Assembly (NCBI GenBank): GCA_907163375.1 | Contig: CAJQUW010008929.1 | Span: 1 to 64,000, forward strand | DNA length: 64,000 bases | Direction of reading: 5' to 3' | Source of the DNA: Prostheceraeus crozeri | Taxonomy: Eukaryota > Platyhelminthes > Polycladida > Euryleptidae | Shown: in pieces, positions 38,145-48,978 of the stretch | Numbering within the stretch: position 1 is the first letter of the stretch | Layout: each line of letters starts with the position of its first letter | Translations under genes and position numbers: made by a program | The notes under the pieces: generated by a model | Databases searched by the model: none | Seen by the model: the letters and a program-made list of their open reading frames with translations, nothing else | What the model was told of the DNA's origin: nothing

Positions 38145-38831
38145 TTATGTCGTCCACGTTGGGTGGTTTTGGAATATATAGGATGGATTCCATATGCATG
38201 GAGAGAGAGGCTATTTTATTATCCTTGTGTCGACCATAATATAGCCCATTCACTTTGAAAAGGATATCCCAAGTACCTTCTCCGAGCTCATCACATCTGA
38301 TGGCTATTGATTGATCTCCCTCCTTCTTATAGTAAGTACACCAATGTGATACCGGTAGGCAAATGTGATTACCATCCCAAATCTTTCTATAGGGAGTATC
38401 CTTGTCATCTCTAGCCTTCCACTCTTGAGCAAGAGGAGTAGGAATGTCCATATTTAATGTCACATACTCCTCAATAATATCAAGTTGGTGGCGAATGTAC
38501 GGACTCACGGGGATCAGTATGTAGTCCCCATACTGATTGCGCATTATCTTGACATCCGTGGAAGGGAGCATTCCCGTTTGGAGTACTACGCTATGATCGT
38601 CATAACGCAAGACTTGTTTAAATTTACGCTGTAGCGGTGTAGGATTATGTACCTTGGTTGTTTCTTCCACTGGCCTCAGTTGTAGATGATCTGACCGTAG
38701 CGAACCTTGTAACGTTTGACCGCCATTTTGTCCTACTAGTGCAGCAGATGGAGTAGATGCCTGAAAATGAAAAAAGATTGTATTAAGTTTACGTTCAAGG
38801 GAGGAGAGGGAGGAAAGTAGCGACTTACCAT
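38056..38831 (-). CDS. Spliced early-type Polinton protein with basic tail
   Basis: The first exon is only ATG (38831-38829), followed by GTAAGT. The intron is 38828-38761 and ends CAG. Exon 2 begins GCATCTACT and stays in frame to the stop, giving ~235 residues. Conserved block 'FKVNGLYYGRHKDNKIASLSMHMESILYIPKPP' is shared with 12547-13292; the C-terminal Lys/Ser tail 'SGTKRKSEKNATSKRKSKK' may be a nuclear signal. Its promoter is a spacing copy of the polymerase promoter, so it is probably expressed with the polymerase. A DNA-replication or DNA-binding role is inference. Confidence 0.6.
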
Positions 38832-38902
38832 TTTAGTTGGATAATAGAACAGGGAACTAGAGAGAGAAAATGTGCGTCCGTCACTCGTATGATTCAACGA
38901 TG

Positions 38903-38977
38903 GAATGATTCTCACTGTGGAAGGCTCGCTATTTATACAGAAATGCTTGATTCTCATTGGATGATGATCCTCATTGG
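38903..38977 (-). promoter_or_regulatory. Right-end promoter: two CCAAT boxes, TATA, initiator
   Basis: On the minus strand, CCAAT at 38977-38973 and 38960-38956 (17 apart), TATAAATA at 38937-38930 (23 on), and initiator TCATTC at 38908-38903 with its A 31 bases after the TATA start. Spacings are the same as at 22474-22548. Confidence 0.7.
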
Positions 38978-38993
38978 ACAATAACATCAAGCT

Positions 38994-39929
38994 GATTCCA
39001 AATCTGGCCTCCGTTTACCAATCCGAGCCTTCATTCGCCTGCTGGAGCTGTATCTTGGGAAATTCTAACTCTATCGTTTTTCGTCAATCTCCCAAAATCT
39101 TAAATGGCGTCTCACATCTAAACGAAGACAGATAGGAACAAGCCGATTCTTTCAGTGAATTTGTCTCACTCTTAGCTTTCAAACGAGCTATGGCACGACT
39201 AAATCCGTCCACTGGAAGCCAAAATCGAAGCGAGCTGTCCAGAGGGGGGGGGACGTCAGCGAAACTTTTTCTCTCCGATTGACTTGAAACTCACCATACA
39301 GATAGAGAATTTCACGCTGATTCCAAATCTGAAATCCGTTTTCCCATCCGATGCTTCGTTTTGAAGCTAGAGCCCAAAACGTCCCAAATTCTAACTCTGT
39401 CGTTTTTCGCCAATGTCCCAAAATCTTAAATGGCGTCTCACATCTAAACGAAGACAGATAGGAACAAGCCGATTCTTTCACTGAATTTGTCTCACTCTTA
39501 GCTTTCAAACGAGCTATCGCACGACAAAATCCGTCCACTGGAAGCCAAAATCGAAGCGAGCTGTCCAGAGGGGGGGGGGAGGTCAGCAAAATTTTTTCTC
39601 GCCGATTGCCTTGAAACTCACCATACCGATGCAGAATTTCACGCTGAATCCGAATCTGGCCTCCGTTTTCTCATCCGACCACTCCTTCCACTCGAAACAG
39701 CCCATTTTACAACCCAACATTCAGCACGAAAAACATCACACACTATAGCCTCAAGACTAATCCTGGCGGTCGCCCAAGTCCACCACGACACTCAGACCCG
39801 AAGCACCACGGCGGCCGACCACGACACTCTGCCGTTCCAGAGGGGGGAGGGGGAGGGGGGGAGGGGAGGGGGGACGTCAGCGATGGCGGCCATCTTGCGC
39901 TATCTGGTATTTGTCACTTCCTTACTACT
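38994..39929. repeat. Right terminal inverted repeat of the Polinton
   Basis: Inverted copy of 17482-18828 with about two tandem ~325-bp units instead of three or more. Outer part (about 39590-39840) matches 17632-17880 with no difference seen by eye. Confidence 0.9.
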
Positions 39930-40481
39930 ATCCGAACACTACTGTATTTTTTACCTACATGCAGAATTTTATGCAAATCTGATAAGTATTTTTTGAATTA
40001 GAGACGATGACAAGCGTGGAGTGTAGCGATGTCAGCAGCTTGATCTGACTTTGCCTGACCTCATCGTCTGAGCAGATAGCACTAGGTCAACAAAGTCATG
40101 TCGCGACAACGTTACAGTAAAAGTGATAATGACCCAGACCAAATCCTTTCCATTGGTGTGCTTAACTTAAGAAATGTGTGGTGGGGTTGTGGTCGTGGGA
40201 AGATTTTAAATAGTGATGGATGAGACGGAGACGGAAAGAGAGCAATGCACACACAAGTAATAGTAATGCGTCGAACAGACAAGATCAGATCAAGCTGCTG
40301 ACATCGCTACACTTCACGTTATCGTCGCTAATTCAAAAAGTACTTGTCGGATTTGCATATTTTTTGTATATGGGTAGAAAATACTCAAGTACGTGTATCT
40401 GAAGTTTTGCGATGGTTGATTCATTTTTACGGATTTTAGATATTTGATAACGTGGGGTTAACAACCCATATGTACGCGAAT

Positions 40482-40776
40482 TCATCAAATTCGCTTGATA
40501 ATTGATATTATCAATACTAAATGTATGGGCTGTTACTTTTCTATTTACTGGAAAAATTTCTGTCGGTTTTTCTTATCCCGATGTTTCAATCATGGTTTCA
40601 ATACTCGACTGCGCTAACCACTTTTGATGCAAACGCGGTATAATAATGTTCGAATGACGATTTAAAGCGGGAAAGCACGGTCATGTGTACAGTGCTGCTA
40701 AGTAGCTAAACTGCATTTAATTTTGTTACGGGTGCACACAGCTCAAAATTGTTGGCGAAATTCATGGCTTGGCTCG
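40482..40776. other. Spacer, nothing recognised
   Basis: No open frame, repeat or RNA gene recognised between the MITE and the hAT element. Confidence 0.4.
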
Positions 40777-40784
40777 ATACAGAC

Positions 40785-41924
40785 TAGGGTTTACAATCCC
40801 GGGATCTCGGATCCCGGGATCCCGGGATCTCGACCCTATTTCCGAGATTAAAAATCCCGGGATTACGTTTTCGAGATCTCGAGATATTTCGAGATATTTG
40901 AAAGATTGGCCCTGAGTTCCTTCTAAGTGACATAGTTAAGAGAGTCAAAGGCTTTTTTGAAAATGCATCTAAATTTTTTATGTTCCAAGTTTGATAAATT
41001 GCCAATGTGCTGTATTTGCCGAGCCAGCTGGTTAAGCCTCGTTCACACGATGACACTAGTGTCGTGACATTAGTGCCGCGGAGCAGCGCGAAATCTGGGC
41101 TAAATCAATGCCGTGACACAAACCGTTCAGACGCTTAATAAACAGTGTTGTGACACTGCTACTAGTATTGCTTCTGTAAACTGAAAATACTTCGTAAATT
41201 AATAGCTGAAAGACAAATCACAACGATTTAAAATAGCGACTAAAGGCCCGTTCAAGGCTCGTTCAGACAGAGCTAGGTTTGCGGTTTGCGGTCTTTGAGG
41301 GAAAAACCGTCGAAGAAACCGTCATTCAACCCAGTGAGTCTCCCGAATTCGCTCTATTGACAGGTCACCGGACTGCTACTGCAGCTGCGCTGTGTTGGTT
41401 TTCACACATCGACAACGAATTGTGTCTCGGTGATTAATTGGCGGTGAAAGACAATTTGAAAAAAATCATTGGTTATCGACAAAATGACATTGCAGTTGTA
41501 TTCATCTTTGTTGTGACGAAGACAACGTTTCGTTCATCAAAATCGACCCAGTGGTTCAGAAGTTATGTCAAAAAATGCATTTGTTCTCTAAGTGAATGTA
41601 CAACTGATAAATGAGTACCGTTGACAGGAAGTCTTCGAAACACAAAATTGGCGATAGCTCAGCTAATATTACATCAAATTTAACAAAATAGACTTCATTT
41701 TACTTGTTATTTCATGATTGTGAAGATGGTGTTTGTTTAGTTCACGTTGAAAGATATACATTTTACAAGCACGTATCGTCTTTTGAAATATTTCTTGAAG
41801 CTTAATGATTAAAAACATATACAGCATATATAAATCTCGATCGAGATCCCGGGATCCCGGGATTGCGATTAGCCAGTCTCGAAAATCCCGGGATTGAGAA
41901 AACGGCTCGAGATTGTAAACCCTA
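40785..41924. mobile_element. Nonautonomous hAT element (1,140 bp)
   Basis: Ends TAGGGTTTACAATC ... GATTGTAAACCCTA with a perfect 8-bp duplication ATACAGAC (40777-40784, 41925-41932). Inside each end are runs of the CCCGGGATC palindrome and 'TCTCGAGA'-type words, so the subterminal regions can fold strongly. No transposase frame. Confidence 0.9.
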
Positions 41925-41932
41925 ATACAGAC

Positions 41933-44900
41933 GCCCAAGTCATGGCAATTTCTCTGCATGAATTTCGACACCGCTGGCACGCACATCACGCATCTGGTAA
42001 CAGACGCACGCCGGTAACACACACTGATAAGTGTAACAATATGTTAGTAACTCGTTGCAAGCATCAAGGGAACCGGTATGCATCAGTTACAACACACACA
42101 CGCGCGTGCGTTCATGCGCAGGTTTGGAAAGTCTTATTCATCGAATGGCTTCTCATTGCAGTAAACCGAGACAATAAGCCTCCTTTAACAGATGTGGATC
42201 AGCCACTTAACAGATGTGGATCAGCCACTTATCTCATCGTACGATTATTGCGGAAATATACAACAGAGCGAGGTGATATGAGGTGCGCTTACAGCAAATG
42301 AGGGACTTTGTTATTTATGGAATTGCATGCCTTTTACAACAACGGTACTTTGCTGTTTTTTTTTATTCTTGATCAAAACCAATCTGGCGTCAATGAGGAA
42401 TCTTTTTGAGTGTTCGACAAGTGTTTCGGTGTCTCAACTGATAGAACGATTTTCAAGTGCAGCCATTTGAGTATGCAATATGATCTACACTACATCATTG
42501 TTGCAAACATTTGAACACTAAATGGATCAATTCATGGCGAGGGTATAAGTGTGTACTGTCCTCACGTAACTGGCCTGGATAACATGTAAAAAATGAATGA
42601 TGTCCTCAAAGCTAATAAGAAAACAATGGTGTAAATTTCACTAATCAAGATTTGTCGTGTGGTCGAGCGCGGACTAATAATTTCAATTATTGCGTCCACT
42701 TTCAAATTGTTGCACGCTATCGCAATTGAATAAATACTTCAAAGTACTACATACAATCAAATTTTACTCCTTAATGCTCGTTTTGATGATTTCACAACAT
42801 CTCTTAAAGTTCAATATTTAGATCTACTGATAAATTAGTTAGTAGCCACTAATCGTCGGTAAAACAAACCGATAGAAAAAGTCTTTTGTTAAACTGAAAT
42901 TTTATCATTAAATTGCGTGGTGCCATCAGTCTCTATTGTAAAAGGCCTTTCTGTCCGCTCTAGTTCCCTATATATTAAACCTCTTTGGTGTATACACATT
43001 GGTGATTTAATAAATGCGGAGTTACCACTCTACCTAATATATTTACTCTATGCATATCTGTTAAATTAACAGTCAAATATAATGCGCTGACACATCGTCC
43101 TGCATAAAATCAGTGACTACAATTATTATGCTATTCGACAAAAAAGTTCTATTCGCTCAATTGTCGCAATCACAGACATCGGTCGCAATGCTCTTTTTCA
43201 TATAGCATGGACACAGACATCGAACACCAAGCAAGTATGAATATGCTTACTCAATGCTCTTTTTGCCACGATAAAAAACGGCCGAAACTGACTCCACAGC
43301 TGGTGCCTCATTGTCCATATCTTTGATCCAGTTCCTTCAAAGAATGAAAAGAAAAGTTAAACTCATAGTGGAGTTAAAACAGACAATTACTCTTTTATCA
43401 AAATTTGCCTTAAAATTTCTCAAAATATTTCTGTCACACTCAACTAAACATCTTAGTGCAAACCATAACGCACTTAATTGCAATGATGCAGCATTAACAT
43501 TTCTCGTGTATATTCAATGCTTATCTACTCTACGAAAACGGAGAAAGCATTTGCTTATTCTCTTGCTTATTTATAGCTGTACTTTTTATAAAGAAATTGT
43601 GTTTCGTTTCATTCTCTTCCCAAGGACTTACTTTTAGAAATGATTTTCTATTGTTTTCGAAACAAATTTATCTGATTTTATTAGTGAGGTTTTGAAAAAT
43701 TGAGCGATATCTATCAACTAGCGTGACAAAAAACGCATTTCAAATTCTTTCTTTTCCAACTTGAGCCCTGCACCTAGACCTTCGCATCCAGCAGTGGTGG
43801 AAAACTAGATTGTGATATCGGGATACCAAATGAAGAAGACAGTAGTTTGTTTGAAACGCTTTGAGGACTGTTCCACTACCTTGTGTGGTCGAATGTTCAA
43901 GCCATAGAGTAGTAACACTCTGTGACAAACATCGCTAGCCAACTAGCTCAGACAAAAAAACTCTTCAAGTAAACCATCTACAGATCAATTTCACACAACG
44001 TATTTGTATTTATGAGAGAAAGATGTGGTTACTGACCATGAGTTGTGAGTGATAATCGATTATCTGATTACACTGTTTCGTAAAATCGGCCGTAGTTGAT
44101 TGCAGCACACGCATTGATTGGTACAAACAGAGACTGAGGTCAGACCAAATCAAATAGAGCTCTGCTGACCCATACGGAGTTATTTCATAGATCAATGATC
44201 TATTATTCTGAGTTCAAAGCCATGCGTCGAACGATAAGGATGCTCGGAGAATTCGCCACTGATATGAACTGTTTCTAGAATAATGAAAATAAAAAACATG
44301 CATTGATAAAAAACACTGTTTTTTAACATAAAAAGCACTGCTTTTTAATAAAAAAGAGTAAATAAACATAAATGCTGCTTTAAATAACAAGTTTTTTAAA
44401 GAACCCTGCCATGCAAGTTTTCAAGGAAAAGTTCAGATCTTATTGAGAGCTTCAAGGCTGAGATGTCATCCCCTAAATTCAATTTTCAGTGGCATGATTT
44501 TATGATTCACAAGGCGTCATTCCTTGAATCTGAATCATAGGGTAAGTACATTAATACTTACAACTACATACTTACTCTATAATCTGAATATTGATGTGGA
44601 CTCATTTACATCTTTTAAAGTTCATTGTGATCAGCTTCTTTGATTACGATGTATTGCTCTTTCAGTGACAGTTTGTGATCACGCTGAAGAAAATAATCCT
44701 ATTGTAGCAAAGCTGATGAGCTTTTAATGGTAGTCCATCGAGTTGCTGATTTAACAAACTTTCCTCTCCAAATGGTCATGACATAGAGAATTTGTATACA
44801 ACTTTTCTTTTTTCTTCTTTATTGCTGTCATAATCTGTCAATTTCCTGCACTTTTCTACAGAAGTGCAAAAATTTGCATATCACACATGTGGTGCTGGGT

Positions 44901-45877
44901 CTGAACTCAAGATCACTTCATGCAATCGAAACTGTACATACATTTGGGTTTGTGTCGAAGTTGAAGTACTCCACTCCGGTGCTCTAGGAGTTTGCACACA
45001 ATCCCTGACTCTAAAAGAACTACGCAGCGTCAGACTTTCAAAGTGGCAATGTACATTTTTGGGATCTGCGCTCGGAGATATTCTTAGTGAAATTGTTATG
45101 TCATGAGGTTATTTTATTGCACTCTTTAACTTACTTACTTCATCAATAGACACCCTGGAATATACATGGATCTAAAATACTTCCATACTTGGAATTTTCG
45201 CATCCGATGATTTAGTAAGTAGGTTATTCGAATTAATTAATCTTTTACACATAGACATCGGATCACATTATTCCTAATACTATAATCCGATGTCTATGCA
45301 TGCAATAGTTGTGGATTCTTGCCGTAATGCGGTATCTTGTATTTTTCTTGAAAATGCTTTCATGCTTAAAAAATAAGGAGAATGATTATAGATGAGAAAT
45401 GTGATGATAGATTATAAGAAAATATATAATGAGAAATGATTATAGCTCTGTACATTTACAAGGTGTATGTACACCTTGTGGCTGTCAGCTACTGGGAGGC
45501 ACCATGGTTTTGGTGCATTTGGGATGACAACACCTATCCATGGCGCACTCTTCCTTTCAATGCAAATGCAATGCATTGCTATTTCTGAGTGTCGGACTTC
45601 TAAGGTGGGAGCCAAGAAAACCGGCGTAAAACTTTTCGAAGTATAGTCTACTGGAGTACGATTAATTCATTCAACGGTTGCTCAATTTCTACTGATGGCA
45701 ATTACATTTCATGTCCGATCTAGTCCTCTGTTATTATCGAGTGACGGATTTCTATGGTAAAAAGAATGTAAAAAAGCATTGGAGTTATTTGATTTAATTC
45801 ACGTCATTATTAAGGAAAAAGTTACTTGCATTTGGAAGCAAGTAATATAATATGCTGTTACTCTTTTATTTTAACTG
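41933..45877. other. Long spacer without a supported gene
   Basis: Host intergenic sequence. A 22-base unit (TTAACAGATGTGGATCAGCC plus AC) is repeated in tandem at 42185-42228. Small hairpins lie near 44308-44347 (AAAAAACACTGTTTTTT, AAAAAGCACTGCTTTTT) and 45456-45480. Frames up to ~135 codons (41894-42301) show no domain, and that one starts inside the hAT end. Confidence 0.4.
45250..45298. repeat. 14-bp perfect inverted repeat
   Basis: CATAGACATCGGAT (45250-45263) and ATCCGATGTCTATG (45285-45298), with a 21-base AT-rich loop. It could be a tiny MITE remnant or a transcribed hairpin. Confidence 0.6.
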
Positions 45878-46690
45878 ATGACAATTGAAAGAATGAATTC
45901 TGAAAACCTCGTGATGGAAATAACCTCCCTTAGACGCCTTTATAATTCTATTAAGGAAGAGCGTGAAGCAATAGTTGAGGATGAAGTGTGTATCGGAGGA
46001 TTGGTCTTAATGCTGTCAAATACATCTGAAGAGATAGTTTGTCTAACGTTTGACATTTTGCTTGAAATATCTCGTGACGCGGATGGCAAGCGAATTTTGC
46101 GAAATTGGCTTGGACTTAATGATCAAGTCCTACGGATTTTGGAGGAAAAAGACGTATCACAAAAGACATATCATGTAGGATTAAAACTCTACCGCACGCT
46201 ATACTGTGAAACGGATACGTTTGATGCAAAAACTGGATTTCACAAAATTGTTTCAGACAATTCTTGTGATTTAACTAAAAATGCCAAAACCTTGGTTTTT
46301 CAAGTTAGTGCAGTAAATGATCGTCATGATTGTGAAAAGATTCAGCGCAGCTTACTTGGATTAAAAGGATTGGTTAGCATCACCTTCGATTTGAGGAAGA
46401 AGCGTGTTGTAGTGCGGTGCAAGCGTCACATAGATGGTGCGACGATTGCTAATAGAATAGCTTCATGCGAAAATATGCATGCTAAACAAGTCATAAGAGG
46501 GAAGTGTGGAAATGAAGAACTTATTTCCTACATGACATCTGATAACAGTAATTGTGTTCCAGAGTATCTGCCTGAATCAGACATTTTTAGGCATGTTGAT
46601 GATCCTGCTCCGACATTTGTGCGAAAATGTGACACAGATTCAATTTGGAACAAAGTCTCCACTTTTTTCAATCATTCCTTCTTCTGGTAA
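45878..46690 (+). CDS. ARMC1: ARMC1-like protein (armadillo repeat-containing 1)
   Basis: 270 residues in one open frame, close to the ~282 of vertebrate ARMC1. N-terminal armadillo-type helices (~10-115), a ferredoxin/HMA-like region ~135-210 ('TLVFQVSAVNDRHDCEKIQ', 'LLGLKGLVSITFDLRKKRVV', 'IANRIASCENMHAKQVI'; human 'KTVVLHIDGLDDTSRRN', 'LLKIKGVISFTFQM', 'LASAIASTKVMKAQQVV'), then 'PEYLPESD' and C-terminal 'FFNHSFFW' (human 'NFLSRSFYW'). ARMC1 is a mitochondria-associated protein linked to the MICOS/MIB complex. No intron is seen, although vertebrate ARMC1 is split, so it may be an intron-poor gene or a retrocopy; no poly(A) tail or clear AATAAA follows. The only host gene I can name. Confidence 0.85.
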   Translation: MTIERMNSENLVMEITSLRRLYNSIKEEREAIVEDEVCIGGLVLMLSNTSEEIVCLTFDILLEISRDADGKRILRNWLGLNDQVLRILEEKDVSQKTYHVGLKLYRTLYCETDTFDAKTGFHKIVSDNSCDLTKNAKTLVFQVSAVNDRHDCEKIQRSLLGLKGLVSITFDLRKKRVVVRCKRHIDGATIANRIASCENMHAKQVIRGKCGNEELISYMTSDNSNCVPEYLPESDIFRHVDDPAPTFVRKCDTDSIWNKVSTFFNHSFFW

Positions 46691-48404
46691 TGGCTTGTGA
46701 TGGCACTTTGAATGCATTTATATTCTTTTTAATTCTGTTTCTATAGCTTTTTACAAGAAAAATAGATCCCTTATTAGAAAATGCGGTTTTTTTCAATGCT
46801 ATGGAACAATCTTTCGAAGCTGAACCTACACAAAATGGCCAGTAGGTACTTTAAAGCAGGGATGCGTGCTCCGACTCCGACTTCTGGGGTTGATAGGACT
46901 CCGACTCCGGGTGGCAAGTATACAAAGTGGTCTAAAAGTTTGTATATACCATGTTGAACGAAATATCTACATTTCTAATTTGATCTGGGTCAACCTGAAC
47001 AGTTTGACATCTAGTTGAGTCATCTAACAGTTCATGGACTATCGATGCTCAGTCAGACACTTTTGATTAGATGTCAATGTTAAGAACCATTGATTTGATC
47101 GAAAGATATATCCAAGCTTATAAATGCAATGTATTACCAAAGTCAATTCAAATTTTTTATTGTCACGTAATGTCTCGGAAGCTGTCATCCGACGAAAGAA
47201 AATTTATTTTGATCAGTTATTGTAAACATGAAAGCGCAAGTAAGGTGATCGAAGAATGGAAGAAGGCCTTTCCAACACCACCTCCAACTAGTGTTACCAT
47301 CAGGGCTGTGGAGCCGATGCGTTATCTCATCGGCTCCGGCTCCACGACACTGATGTGAAAGGCTCCGGCTCGGCTCCGGCTCCGACTTCAAATTCAGGTT
47401 CTATCTATGCTGGTTATCCTGGATCCGTTGAACGGGTTTTTTGGATAACGGTGTGGCCTTGAGAGGCTTGCTACAATCATCAAATTAGTTTTCATTAACA
47501 AGCAACGACTTAAGTTAATAATAAAAATGATAATAGCCTAATATAATGACAAATAACATACTTGTCATATATTTTCGCATGAATTGACTATCTCTGAAAG
47601 ATAAAATAAAGTTATAGCCAGGATTGGTTAAATTAGATAAGATCTCCCGCACTCGCTAAATATAAATTGGCCTAGCCTGCAACCAGTCTACTACGAAGAC
47701 CACATGAGTGATGATGATATACCTAATTAGCCGTCACAGGGGCCGAATAGTAGCATAAGCTATTAACAAAGCTTGAACATGAAACTGGATAGTGTATGCC
47801 TCTAAATAGCTTATGGGGCCTGTATCTACTCGAACATGGAAAGGGTATAGGCTATATAGCCAAATATACCGTATCAATAAAGATATCAATTGCTTTATTG
47901 AATATTAAAGTGCATATAGGCTATCTTAGGTTGTTATTGCCTTTATCCAATAGTCTGTTGGTCCATGAATAATATGATCGGTGGGTAGCCCACGACTCAT
48001 CATCTGTAGAAATTGTAATTTAGATAGTCTCATTGCAGTGTAGGCTAGAAATGTACAATTGAAAATTATACTTAAAAAAATTAAAAATATCTAATTCAGA
48101 ACGAGTTTTGTAATTCTATGCAGCATACTTAATAAGTTAAGGCTTAACTTACATTATGTTAATTTCGTATTTTTCATTATGGCGTAAAGTTGCACTATAT
48201 AATTCATCAATGATGCATGTATATTATTATATTCGATTTATGTATAACATATTACCACTATTCCTGTGATGATGGTTAGGCTGATGAAGTGAAAACAAGA
48301 AACATAGAATACGAATCAACTATTTATAATCAAAATTCAAAGTCTTAAAATCTAAATCTTGCTGATAGGGCTTATACATGTATGTCATTCAACAGTACTA
48401 CTTA

Positions 48405-48740
48405 CTATTCATTGGTTCTAATGAACAACAGTGCATCGATGAGATCTAGCTTCATGCAGCTCCTGTTTGATGGCTGCAAAAGATTAAAGGAACTAAAAAG
48501 TCTTTCGACGGACACCTGTGATATCGGCATTGCAGATACAATTTTTCTAGCCTGTACCAATTCATCGCATAATTCATATTGCTTGTCTTCGCTGTCCAAT
48601 AACTTCCAGAGGTCTCCTTTTCGTCGACCACTGTTTCTCAGTGCTTCAATATTTTTCTCCAAGGCTGATGAAACTGAACTTGGAGTATCACACAGCATGT
48701 TGCAGGGTGCAATGCATAATAAAAATTTGACAGCGATCAC
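48405..48740 (-). pseudogene. hAT transposase C-terminal dimerisation domain
   Basis: 'SAMPISQVSVERLFSSFNLLQPSNRSCM' followed by 'LDLIDALLFIRTNE' is the hallmark hAT C-terminal block. The upstream catalytic part is not present as an open frame, so this is a remnant. Confidence 0.8.
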
Positions 48741-48978
48741 CGAGCAGAAATCCCACTAATTTGCTAGCATTCGAATGCGCGTGCGGTTTAATGTCATAGA
48801 CAATAGAAAAGGGAGGTCAAAAGGCGCCTTTTATGGAGAGCGTCTCAGTCTTTTTTTATTGTTTGCATATACGTCAATATGATATCAGTATAAAGTGTTG
48901 ACAGACGGAAAAAATAATAATGAAAATTCTTGAAATCCACAGGTCCATGACATTTGGGGAAATATTATTACACAATAC

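Larger units (their letters stand above)
17482..39929. mobile_element. Polinton/Maverick, 22.4 kb, nearly whole
   Basis: Begins AGTAGTAAGG and ends CCTTACTACT. It is flanked by a perfect 6-bp duplication ATCCGA (17476-17481, 39930-39935), with long terminal inverted repeats. It carries the full Polinton core: protein-primed PolB, DDE integrase with chromodomain, adenain-type protease, double-jelly-roll major capsid protein and A32 packaging ATPase, plus core, basic, RING, exonuclease-like, PC4-like and TBP-like genes. All core genes are open; I see about one apparent break, in an accessory gene. The terminal repeats match each other without a difference that I could see over roughly 250 bp of their outer part, and the duplication is intact, so the insertion looks young. 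Confidence 0.95.
17294..39944. mobile_element. MITE 'B' (TA-flanked, ~197 bp), split by the Polinton
   Basis: The left end CAGTAGTGTTCGGATTTA at 17294 and right end ATCCGAACACTACTG at 39930-39944 are inverted repeats. TA occurs on both sides (17292-17293, 39945-39946). Inside are several direct and inverted 'GGATTTAGTAAC' motifs. TA duplication and CAGT ends fit a pogo/Tc1-mariner MITE. The Polinton sits in its right terminal repeat, duplicating ATCCGA. Confidence 0.8.
17194..40474. mobile_element. MITE 'A', second copy split by later insertions
   Basis: The left part 17194-17293 and right part 39947-40474 together match the complete copy at 16379-17004 (total ~628 bp). Flanking duplication GCGAATT at 17187-17193 and 40475-40481 confirms both halves are one insertion. 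It is interrupted at a TA by MITE 'B', which in turn is interrupted by the Polinton. Confidence 0.8.

Noticed and set aside
41894-42301. 135-codon plus-strand frame
   Set aside because: Begins inside the hAT terminal repeat and crosses the target duplication and a tandem repeat. No domain.
43311-43637. 108-codon plus-strand frame
   Set aside because: AT-rich, low-complexity hydrophobic content with no recognisable domain or splice context.
48382-48759. 125-codon plus-strand frame
   Set aside because: Shadow of the hAT transposase remnant on the minus strand.
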